In this document: positions 20,395-36,600 of the stretch, piece by piece
How the letters are laid out: every line of letters begins with the position of its first letter
Numbering within the stretch: the stretch's first letter is position 1
Assembly: GCA_030549335.1 (NCBI GenBank)
Contig: JAUKPH010000018.1
Span: forward strand, 2,790,001 to 2,854,000
Reading direction: 5' to 3'
Source of the DNA: Pontederia crassipes
Lineage: Eukaryota > Streptophyta > Magnoliopsida > Commelinales > Pontederiaceae
DNA length: 64,000 bases
The notes under the pieces: generated by a model
Seen by the model: only the letters and a program-made list of their open reading frames with translations
Databases searched by the model: none
Told to the model about the DNA's origin: nothing
Translations under genes and position numbers: made by a program

Positions 20395-22848
20395 GAACAA
20401 ACACAAGTGATTAGGTTAAATGGTTCCAAACTTTGGTACACAGGTAAGGTAAATGGAAGGAATGGTGTTGGTATTATCGCGGATGCAGAATGGAGGAAGA
20501 ATGTTGTGGAAGTTAAAAGGATTGAGGATCGAATCATATCCGTGAAAGTAATTGTTGGAAAGAAGATCGATTTTTTCTTAACAAGAAATACTGATAAAAG
20601 ACGTTGTACTAATTCCAAAGTAATTCCTGGGCATGGGGTGACTACACAACATAGATTGTTAGTTCTTGATATGCAAATGAAACGTATAAAACCAAAATCT
20701 CGAACAGTTTTTAATCGAAAGATCAAGTGGTGGCAGTTAAAGGGGGAGAAGCGAGAGACTTTTAAAAGTAAGTTATTAGAGGAAAGTGTGTGGGAGTTAG
20801 AAGGAGATGTTAGTATCATGTGGGAGAATGTGGCAAAAAAGGTTGAAATGGTTGCTAAAGCCATTTTAGGAGAATCAAAAGGTTTTGGACCACGAGATAA
20901 GGAGACTTGGTGGTGGAATGAGGAGGTCCAAGAAAAGGTGCGTAATAAGAAGAATTGTTTCAAGGCGATACACTTGGATAATAGTTCTGACAATTGGGAA
21001 AAATATCGTTTGGCGAAAAGGGAGGTTAAGAAGGCAGTTAGTGATGCTCGTGCTAAAGCATATGAGGGGTTTTATAAGGAGTTAGGGACAAAGGCCGGTG
21101 AACAAAGGATTTACAAGATTGTAAGGAATAAAGAGAATGAGTCGAGAGATTTGGATCAAGTAAGATGCATAAAAAATGAAGTTGGCAAGGTTTTAGTTAC
21201 TGAAGGAGATATTAAGAACAGATGGGAAGAGTATTTCTATAAGCTATTTAATGATGGATGTGAAGGTTCCCGTTATGATTTGGAGGACTTGACAGTTAGC
21301 GAATGTGAGCTTAATAGGTCGTTTTATCGTAGAATTAGAGTATCGGAGGTTAGCGAAGCTCTTAAGAGAATGAAGAATGGTAAAGCCGTTGGACCGGATG
21401 GTATACCGATTGAAGTTTGGAAATGTTTAGGAGAAAAATGTGTGTTGTGGTTATGTAAACTATTTAATGAGATTTTACGGTCGAAAAAGATGTCTGATGA
21501 TTGGAGATTAAGTTCATTAGTTCCTATTTACAAAAATAAAGGGGATATTCATAATTGTGCAAATTATAGAGGGATTAAACTTATGAGTCACACAATGAAA
21601 TTATGGGAAAAAGTGATTGAGCATAGATTGAGAATGGAGACTAGTATTTCTGAGAGACAATTTGGGTTCATGCCATGAAGATTCATTACAGAGACGATTT
21701 ATTTACTAAGGGGGATGATGGAGAAGTATCGAAGTAGGAGAAGAGACTTACATATGGCTTTCATTGACTTAGAGAAGGCGTATGATCGGGTACCAAGGGA
21801 TGTACTTTGGAAAGTCTTGCAAAAGAAGAGGGTGAGTGTTGCCTATATTAAGGTAATACAAGATATGTACGATGAGACATTGACTAGGGTTAGGACACCC
21901 GGAGGTGAGACAAATGAATTTCCTATAGGAATTGACCTACATCAAGGATCAGCTTTAAGCCCGTATTTATTTAACTTAGTTATTGATGCTATAACCGAGA
22001 GTATTACAGAGGAGGTACCTAAGTGCATGCTATTTGCGGATGATATAGTACTTTTAGCGGATTCAAGAGAAGAGATTAATACAAAATTGGAAATATGGAG
22101 AAATACGTTGGAGTCAAAGGGTTTTCGTTTAAGTAGGAATAAAACAGAATATATGCATAGCAATTTCACAAATAAACAACTTAGAGACGATTTGAAAGTT
22201 AGGTTAGGGGAGGATATAATTCCTCAAGTGACAAAGTTTAAATATTTAGGATCAATTGTAAGACAAGATGGTGAGATTGATGACGATGTTAATCATAGAA
22301 TTCAAGCTGGTTGGTGTAAGTGGAGGAAAGCCACTGGAGTTCTTTGTGATAGAAAAGTACCCAATAAAGTTAAAGGAAAATTTTATCATACTGCTATAAG
22401 GTCAGCAGTGTTATATGGTAGTGAATGTTTGGCTATGAAGGGACAACATGAACGTAAAGTGGTGGTAGCCGAAATGAGGATGTTGAGATGGATGTGTGGT
22501 CATACAAGATTAGATAAGATTAGGAATGACCATATACGTGAACGAGTCGGAATGGCTCCTATTAGTGAGAAAATGGTAGAGAATCGTTTGAGATGGTTTG
22601 GTCATGTTCAGAGAAGACCATTAGATGCGCCAGTAAGAAGAGTAGATCAAATAATCTGGAGTCCGATTAAAAGAGGGAGAGAGAGGCCAAGGCGGACACT
22701 TGGCGAACTAATAGAGCAAGATCTATTGGTGAATAATATACCGAAAGGTTTGGTTACTAGTAGAGCGGAATGGCGTCGTATGATCCATGTAGCCGACCCC
22801 ACCTAGTGGGATAAGGCTTTGTTGTTGTTGTTGAACAAACACAAGTGA
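20395..22848 (+). mobile_element. RTE-clade LINE, copy 1, 5'-truncated, with TSD
   Basis: Direct repeats of GAACAAACACAAGTGA (20395-20410 and 22833-22848) bracket the insert. It begins within the endonuclease domain (KLWYTGKVNGRNGVGI) and ends with the hairpin CCCCACCTAGTGGGAT and (TTG)n tail typical of plant RTE elements. Compared with copy 2 (35099-38200) it also lacks a 327-bp segment of the endonuclease (joined between KVIVGKK and IDFFLTRN), which keeps frame. It lies between RH42 and the RRM gene, and the two copies are very similar in sequence. Confidence 0.93.
20411..22806 (+). pseudogene. RTE endonuclease/reverse transcriptase, truncated and interrupted
   Basis: The frame runs from the partial endonuclease through reverse transcriptase. 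Visible motifs are KAVGPDGIPIEVWK, YRGIKLMSHTMKLWEKV, QFGFMP, then after a stop HMAFIDLEKAYDRVPR, LHQGSALSPYLFNLVID and the catalytic FADD (CMLFADDIVLLADS), ending [15 protein letters not shown] nonsense codon TGA at 21676-21678 replaces the GGA (Gly) found in copy 2 (PGRSTT). The 5' truncation, the 109-codon endonuclease deletion and this stop make it inactive. Confidence 0.92.
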
Positions 22849-24247
22849 CTAGCTTAAATACTTCTCTGTGCCTCATTATTATGACCTAATACTGTTGAAG
22901 TTTTAATTCATGTTTGATCTTTATCTTGTATGACCCTTGTTTCTATCTGAAGTTTCTGTTGCTTATCTTATTATAAGGATGTTGGTGTCCAATCTTTTTC
23001 ACCAAATTGGTTTATTCTTTTGGAATTGTTTATTAAAGTAGTGCACCATTTCGTTTATTACAAATGTTTTCTGATGATTTTCTTTGTTAAGTAATAATTA
23101 GGATTTGGATGAGTCTTCTTCTTTTGATTGTTTTTATTGTTTTTTCTGGCATGAGGGAGTGGCATGTCCTCGTGGCATAAGTTCATGGCTGGTCCTGCAT
23201 ATACTGTCTGCAAGATGATGATAGGCGAGAGTATGGTGGCATTAATGCTGGTATCTAGTTTCTTTTCATTGATGAGATCCTTTGCTGTCCCATTCTTGAG
23301 TCCTTTCTGACAATATATACTTTCGTAGGTGACTATGGGAAATTCCAGAACTTTATAGTTACTCCAGGTCTAAATTTGTTGGTTCTTTAATAGTTTTTTC
23401 TGTTCTTTTCTTGGCAGACTAACATTTCAGTTTGTGTTCTCTGTAGCAACAATAACAGAACGTGCAGCATGATTCGTTAAGAATATATTTGCCTTCCTTG
23501 TTATACCTAATCTTTTGCAGGCATAATCAGCATTTTTTTTCTGAGAAGAGCATAACCAGCATTTTTTTTCTGAGAAGAGCATAACCAGCAAATTCACCGG
23601 AAGACACTGCTCTGTGAACTTGTTATTTATCTATTTGGGCTCCGACATTTATAAAACACTGAAGTTTCTGTTCAATGCAAACCGGCTAATATGATTGAAT
23701 TATATGGTTATCCTCTGAATAGTTATTACTTTATATCATTGGTGATTTATAACCATTCTTCTCATGGGCGGACCTACATGGTCCTCTATGGGGTCAATTG
23801 ACCTCATAAATTTTGGCAATATTTATTATTATTATCTATATGATCATACATTAATAATTATTTAAAAAAATAATGATTAGATATATAAATTATCACGTTC
23901 AAAATTGCACAAAAATATAATTTTGTAAATAGTTTTGCATATCCTCACCTCAAGTAGATAAGCAATTCATATGGGGTTTTTCGTTCAGTTTTTATAATGT
24001 GTCTTTTTAAAAAATAATTTCTTTGTTTTTATACAAGAAAAAAATGCTATAATAGAAATACTGGATCACAAAATTATTGGACATTAACAAATTCTTCTAA
24101 GACAATTTTATTTTATTTATTTGCATTAGACTCGTTAACTTATATTTTTAGAAATTCATCATTATTTTTAGTAAGAAATTTAATGCTATTAATTTATTAA
24201 TGCTAACTTTAAGAGTTCATAATCTATGAATCCTTACAACATCCTTT
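22849..24247. other. Intergenic DNA
   Basis: No gene or element with defined ends. A 33-bp unit (CATAATCAGCATTTTTTTTC... / CATAACCAGCATTTTTTTTC...) is repeated in tandem at 23521-23589. Confidence 0.45.
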
Positions 24248-24260
24248 AATTGATTAGATA

Positions 24261-24319
24261 CAATAATAACAAAGTCTTATCTCATTAGGTGGAGTCGGCT
24301 ATATGGATCATACGACGCT
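24261..24319 (-). mobile_element. RTE-derived 3' end fragment, copy D, 13-bp TSD
   Basis: 59 bp, flanked by AATTGATTAGATA at 24248-24260 and 24320-24332. On the minus strand it reads AGCGTCGTATGATCCATATA... and ends in a TTG-type tail. It is a very short 5'-truncated copy, too short to assign to the LINE or its short derivative. Confidence 0.85.
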
Positions 24320-24519
24320 AATTGATTAGATAATTAAATTAAAATAATAAGTTATAGGCACATGAAATAAAATTCTTTAATTGATACCATATTTCATTTT
24401 AGATGATGTGATTATTGAATACAAATAAATAATTCATTTATTTAAATCTTTTTATAACTCATAATAATTATATTTTTAAAAAATATTTTTTTATACAGTA
24501 GGGTCCTGGGTCGCCTATT

Positions 24520-29907
<5,388 letters not shown>

Positions 29908-30771
29908 GGGTAAATTACACGAATGATCCTCAACTTTGAGTCGATTTCTAATTGGTCCCCCAACTTCATTTTATAATCAGAATGTCCTCTATCTTTTATT
30001 TTCTTGCACGCTTAATCCTCATGATCGGTGATAATAGATTTCTCAGTTGTCTTGCTTACATGGTGAATTTTCTCTCTCCTCCACGTCATTTTATGCTCGC
30101 CACATCATTATAAAATTTTTAAAAAAATAATAAAAATGGATGAAATTTTCACGTCATTAAAAAAATTTAAAAATAAAAAAAATCAGGAGAGAGGGGGGCG
30201 ACTCTCCGGCACGAGAGCTCGAGCTCGCCGGAGCTCGAGCAGAGGGGGGCGACCGCCCCCCCCTCTCTCTCTCTCCAGCACGGCTGGAGAGAGAGAGAGC
30301 TCGAGCTCCAACGAGCTCGAGCTTGCTGGAGCTCGAGCTCCAACGAGCTCGAGCTTGCTGGAGCTCGAGCAGAGGGGGGCGACCGCCCCCTCCTTCTCTC
30401 TTCCGCAGCGCTGCGGGAGAGAAAAGGAGGGGTCTCTGCTCGAGCTCTCTCTCTCCAACCGTGCTGGAGAGAGCTGGAGAGAGGGATGGGGGCGACCTCT
30501 CTCTCCCGCGCTGCGGGAGAGAGGAGGAGGGGGTGGTCGTCCCCCTCTACTCGAGCTCTCGTACTGGAGAGAGAGAGAGATGGGCGACCTCTCTCCCACG
30601 CGCTGAGGGAGAGAGAAGGAGGGGGGTGGTCGCCCCACTCTGCTCGAGCCCGCCGAGCTCGAGCTCTCTCTCCAGCCGTGCTGGGGAGAGAGAGAGGGGG
30701 CGACCGCCCCCCTCCCTTCTCCGTCCTGAGCTTAGGGGGGCAGTCGCCCCCCTCTGCTCAAGCTCTCATAC

Positions 30772-30814
<43 letters not shown>

Positions 30815-31162
30815 GGGGGGGGGGGGGGCGACCCGCGCTGCGGGAGAGAGAGGGAGGGGGGCGGTCGCCCCCTCCTCTTGCTCTTGGTTTTTTTATTTTT
30901 AAATTTTTTTTAATGACGTGGAAACTTCATCCATTTTTATTATTTTTTTTAATTTTTATAATGATGTGGCGGACATAAAATGATGTGGAGGAGAGAAAAA
31001 ATCCGCCACGTAAACAAGGCAACCGGGAAACCCACTATCACCGGTCATGAAGATTAAGCGTGCAAGAAAATGAAAGATGAAGAACGTTCTGATTATAAAA
31101 TAAAGTTGGAAGAACAATTAGAAATCGACTCAAAATTGAAGGACTATTCGTGTAATTTACCC
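29908..31162. mobile_element. Mutator-like foldback element with 11-bp TSD
   Basis: Inverted ends GGGTAAATTACACGAATG and CATTCGTGTAATTTACCC-type (right end reads ACTATTCGTGTAATTTACCC) start long TIRs of about 270-300 bp. Both arms share ATTTCTAATTGGTCCCCCAAC-type and GATGTGGC/CATTTTATG motifs. Direct repeats ACTTGGTTATA lie at 29897-29907 and 31163-31173. A long TIR with a 9-11-bp TSD fits Mutator-like elements. The interior (30186-30880) has no transposase. It is made of GAGAGA/CTCTCT tracts, GAGCTCGAGC repeats, GGGGGCGACC blocks and a ~25-base G run near 30805-30828. It ends 297 bases before the RRM gene's ATG. Confidence 0.85.
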
Positions 31163-31265
31163 ACTTGGTTATAATATAATTTGACTAATATACTCTCACA
31201 TAATATAAAATATCAATATATATATATTAAAAAACTATGCTACATGATTTTGAAACAAATGCTGG

Positions 31266-31318
31266 TTTGGGCCCAAAATGGACTCATTCATGTTTGGTTC
31301 GTTTGGGCCCAAAATGGA
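31266..31318 (+). promoter_or_regulatory. Two copies of a palindromic site II motif upstream of the RRM gene
   Basis: TTTGGGCCCAAAATGGA occurs twice, at 31266-31282 and 31302-31318. Each holds TGGGCC and GGCCCA (site II, TCP-binding type). They lie 142-194 bases before the ATG at 31460, a normal promoter distance. Confidence 0.5.
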
Positions 31319-31459
31319 GCTCGCGCACTAAATCCTGCTTGGTTCCCTCTTTCGGCTCTTCAACTTGTTCTTTTATTTTTTCTCATTTCTGAGAAGAGGA
31401 GGAAAGATTTATAGGGAAAGGAGAAGGCCGTACGGGCGGAGGCCGGCGGGAGAGAGGCG

Positions 31460-33656
31460 ATGGCCGATCCCTACTGGCGATACTCTTCCACTACTACCGA
31501 CAGAGGTAATCTTTCACTCTCCTTAACTTTTGACTTGTCCGTTGGCTGTAGAATTCTTCCAACTTCCCCTAATGATGTGAGCAAAATTTAGGAAATTATT
31601 CCCATGTTACCCTGTTCAGCCGCTGCAGCTCCCGATAGCAACCTTAGATAATTGTTCATTCATGAACTTCGTCGTGGTCTCTGATATTGGAAAAAGTGAT
31701 GCTTCTTTTCCGCACTTTTATTTTGCTACTCGTCAAACAGTTATGATGTGGATTGTGAGCTTGCTGAGCGTTGATATTCGAATCGCATATTCTTTTTCCT
31801 GTACTAAATATGTTTTCATTGATAAAAGCATCAACTGGGGGTTGAGAAAGATGTAAAATTCTCATCTTTGGCATATACCCTGCGCAAATTAATTAACAGG
31901 CTAAACTTATTCGTTGGCATTACTGGAAAGGAGGGTTCTGCATAGTTGGAGTTCGAAGAAAAAATTTGTAGGAAATACTCTCTAGCGGAGTGTTTAATGA
32001 TTTCTTGTGTAGTTTGAATATTTTGCATTTTGAACTACATTATTCAAAAGCTCAATGGGTCTAACTAAACTAGTCCACATGATTGTGTGCTAATGTGTAA
32101 ACCCTTTCCTAGCAAGAGCGTTTACTGCTTGTGAGATTCTGTCCTGTGACTCTCCTTTTTTTTTTATTAAGGATGGCCATATGCCTAATACAAGAAAATG
32201 TAATTAACTGAAAATTAATGAGGTACACTTGTGACTTATCCTTATTGAGTCGCATCTCGGTTGACCATTAGATTCAATTAGTTGTTTGTTGGATTGGCTT
32301 CTTTCACTATGATGTTTAATGATCTAGAAGAGGTTTTATTAATCAAGGTTAGTTATGTTTTTAGAGAAGGATTGATATTTTTAATTCACAGAAAATCACA
32401 AATGAATTAGATGTTTTATTTGTATTGTTCAATGTTCTTTAGGGGTTAAAGGGTGATTTGATAAGGCTTGCAATCCATATGTGTACATGAATATATGAAC
32501 TGAGAACTGTACATGTATGGATGTGAAACAAAATTATAGAGGTGAGGGACAAAATCAAGACTCTCCCCACTCTTTTCAAAATGCGGATGTGATATACAAT
32601 GTTCTCAAGGTAGCATCTCTCCCTTTGGATGGTACTATAGCAGAATAGCCTACATGATATTGTTATTGTAGTCAAATAGCCCAAAAGACCCGTATGGATG
32701 TACTCGAAGGACATTGTGAATGTGGGCCTCGGGATGTGATGGAACAAGAGGAATCCCAAAAGGCATTTGGAGGATGTGAGTTCAACCTGGGCAGAATTAC
32801 CCTGCTACGACACCTCCTATATAATTGGGCACTCCAAGAACAAGTGTGGGTGTCCTCCACAATGAGTCTGCAAAAGGTGCATACAGTATCTGAACCCAGT
32901 ACCCTTAAAAATCAGTAAGCTCTCATGAGGACACAATGACACATGATAAGCCATCACAAGATCCTGGATTTCAGGGGGGTTGTATGATTCCATATTATAG
33001 GGAGGTTGGACAAGCTCATGTCGGAAGAAAGAGGCTGCAAATCAGTTGTTGCCATGTTTGATAAGATTTGGTCTTTCTAGTTCAATTTCTCTTTTCTCAT
33101 TCTGAAACAATCCCCAGACGGCATGGTGATCATTGTTCTTTCTTCAAGCCTACATAATTACTGTTTGCTTAGAAAAGAACAAAAATTTACCATGATTTCG
33201 GTTGGTTGTCTTGCTGCTTGTATTGTGTAAGTTTGTAGTACATTTAAAGTGTGCTTGAGTTCCATTTCTCATTATCACTTTTAATGTCACTGACTTGATA
33301 GCATAAAATGCTGTTTCCAATATTCAGGTTAGTGATGGAGAATAAGATTTAAAATTTGGACCATTGCTACCCAACATCTTCAAATATCTCTCAAAAAAAG
33401 AAAACTTCAAATATCTAAAGTTAGGAAGTATCATCATGTCTTCTTATCATATTAAATTATATGAGACTTTCATGCAAACCCCATTTTATGTTCTTCAACA
33501 TTGTATCTTTTAGGAAGTAGTGATTTTTGAGGAACAATGATTATTTGCATTTTTCTCAAACTATCATATCACATCAATATCGTCTTTTATTACACTTTGG
33601 TATATATATATATATATTTTCCAACAAGAGGAATTTGCCTGAATGAAGATATTTGA

Positions 33657-33687
<31 letters not shown>

Positions 33688-36600
33688 TTTCCAACAAGAG
33701 GAATTTGCCTGAATGAAGATATTTGAGTTTCTTCTCTTCGACTATGTATATTCTTCTATCACAACAGAGTCGAGAACTGCTTTTGCTGGATATTACCCTC
33801 CCAACAGTTCTTCCAATGCATCCCAGCAGCCATGGGCCATAAGTGACCCACGAGGAACATCCGATTTCCTACGACATGATGTGAGACTGCACTAAAGCAT
33901 CAATTGTTCACAAAGTATTTAGTTTTTATTATGGTTAACCTGCATCTGTATTCAGGTTTCATCATTGCAACCAGGGTGCTACATCACCGATGATGTTACT
34001 GGAAATGGTAGTTATTCTGCACTGGGACATAATGGAGCAGCTGCTGGAATGAGAACATTTACTCCATTGGAAGACCCAGCTTTACTTGGAAAAGACATTT
34101 TGGGGGTCAAATCAGTCACAACGGATGTCAAACTAACCAGTCCTCTAGTGAGAGCTGATGGACCATCAACAACTGAGTCAAACATTCTCTTTGTTGATGG
34201 TCTTCCACCAGATTGCACAAGAAGAGAAGTAGCTCGTATCCTTTTTTGTTTCAATTCAATTTATCTCTTTGTATTATGACATAATATTCTTTTATTACAC
34301 TCATGTCGTCCTTAATATCCTAAGATTTGTTTCGTCCTTTTATTGGCTTCGAAGACATTAAAGTTGTCCATAAGGAACCTCGACGTGTACGTAAACCATT
34401 CTGCTACTATTTTATTTTTGTTATTTGGCTGAAAAACACTACATCTTTTTCTTTTATAGCATCTTCCGATGCTGTTGGAAGATTTCATTGTGCCATTTTA
34501 CCAAGACAGTATGAATACATAATCTGGCTACATGAATACAAGATTGGCCATTTTGATGTGTAACTGCTATGCAACTGTTGTGTTGTTCTGGTACTTGGTA
34601 CAGTGACACTTTTTTTTGTGTAGAAATTCATAAGAGAACGGAAAAAAGCAAAATGGAAAAATGTGGGAGCCAATGAGCTGGTGGCAACCTCTCAGGGTTC
34701 AGGTTAAAGGGAGATGAACCTCTCGCAAACAATGACAAGTGTGATGAAGTCAAAAAATGATTAAACATTTCCTGATGTTAAATTGAAAAAGCATTTATTT
34801 CATCATCCTTGGTGCTGATGATGGTATAAAGAGATGAATCCGTTCTAAAAATTAAAAGTAGAAAACTAGAACAGCATCAATAATTTCTTCGGTAAAAAAA
34901 AAGTGGGGATGTTCGACTTGTCAATGTTTCTTATTGGAAAGAGATATAGGGAGTGGAGGAAGATGGATATGTTGAAATTCGAGGGAGCGATCATGTTTGC
35001 GATACACCTTCTCTAAACCAAACAGCTTATGACAGTCCATGCATTCCCTGTGTTACATCCATGGCTGTTTGTTTTGGGAGAGCATGTAGTTCCATGGTTT
35101 CATAGATTTGAAATGGGCAACATGTGGATCAACGAATATATTGTGTTAATGCTAGGTCGTTACCCGTAAGTAACGCGCTGTATAGCTCGGGTACAGTGAT
35201 AAGAGAGCAAGAGCCGCTGCATCCTCGCCTGAATGCAGTGTTAAATGAGCAAGGGCTACCGCACTCTAATGGACAGAGGCGGTTAAAGAAGCAAGTTCAT
35301 GAGACTAAGGTCAGATTAGGTTCTTGGAACATTGGGACGTTGAATGGGAAGCGCCTTGAGGTGGCACAAGTAATGGACCAGCGTAAGATTAGTATCTTAT
35401 GCTTGCAAGAAACTAGATGGGTAGGAGAGGGAAGTAAAGAGATTAGGTTAAATGGTTCCAAACTTTGGTACACAGGTAAGGTAAATGGAAGGAATGGTGT
35501 TGGTATTATCGCGGATGCAGAATGGAGGAAGAATGTTGTGGAAGTTAAAAGGATTGAGGATCGAATCATATCCGTGAAAGTAATTGTTGGAAAGAAGACT
35601 ATGAACATTATTAGTGCATATGCACCCCAAGTAGGAGCAGAATCACATCTCAAGGAGAAGTTTTGGGCAGATATGGAGGGTTTGATTGAAAGTATACCAA
35701 CAACCGAGAAAGTTTATATTGGGGGAGACCTTAATGGACATGTTGGTAAAGAGGCAGGACCACATGCAAGGGTTCATGGTGGTTTTGGTTTTGGGGAGTT
35801 GAATGAGGAAGGACAAACTATTATTGATTTTTCTTTAGCATACGACCTTAAGATTATCAACACTTATTTTCGGAAGAGAGAGGAACATTTCATCACATAC
35901 AAAAGTGGAACTCATAGGTCTCAAATCGATTTTTTCTTGACAAGAAATACTGATAAAAGACGTTGTACTAATTGCAAAGTAATTCCTGGGCATGGGGTGA
36001 CTACACAACATAGATTGTTAGTTCTTGATATGCAAATGAAACGTATAAAACCAAAATCTCGAACAGTTTTTGATCGAAAGATCAAGTGGTGACAGTTAAA
36101 GGGGGAGAAGCGAGAGACTTTTAGAAGTAAGTTATTAGAGGAAAGTGTGTGGGAGTTAGAAGGAGATGCTAGTATCATGTGGGAGAATGTGGCAAAAAAG
36201 GTTGAAATGGTTGCTAAAGCCATTTTAGGAGAATCAAAAGGTTTTGGACCACGAGATAATGAGACTTGGTGGTGGAATGAGGAGGTCCAAGAAAAGGTGC
36301 GTAATAAGAAGAATTGTTTCAAGGCGATACACTTGGACAATAGTTCTGATAATTGGGAAAAGTATCGTTTGGCGAAAAGGGAGGCTAAGAAAGCAGTTGG
36401 TGATGCTCGTGCTAAAGCATATGAGGGGTTTTATAAGGAGTTAGGAACAAAGGCTGGTGAACAAAGGATTTACAAAATTGCAAGGAATAAAGAGAAGGAG
36501 TCGAGAGATTTGGATCAAGTAAGATGCATAAAAAATGAAGTTGGCAAGGTTTTAGTTACTGAAGGAGATATTAAGAACAGATGGGAAGAGTATTTCTATA

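Noticed and set aside
30136-30913. Several overlapping open frames of 138-196 codons
   Set aside because: Products of GA/GC simple repeats inside the foldback element; no domain, no start context, and overlapping frames on both strands.
32694-32918. 74-codon open frame in RRM intron 1
   Set aside because: No domain, no splice-site support and not needed to complete the RRM protein.
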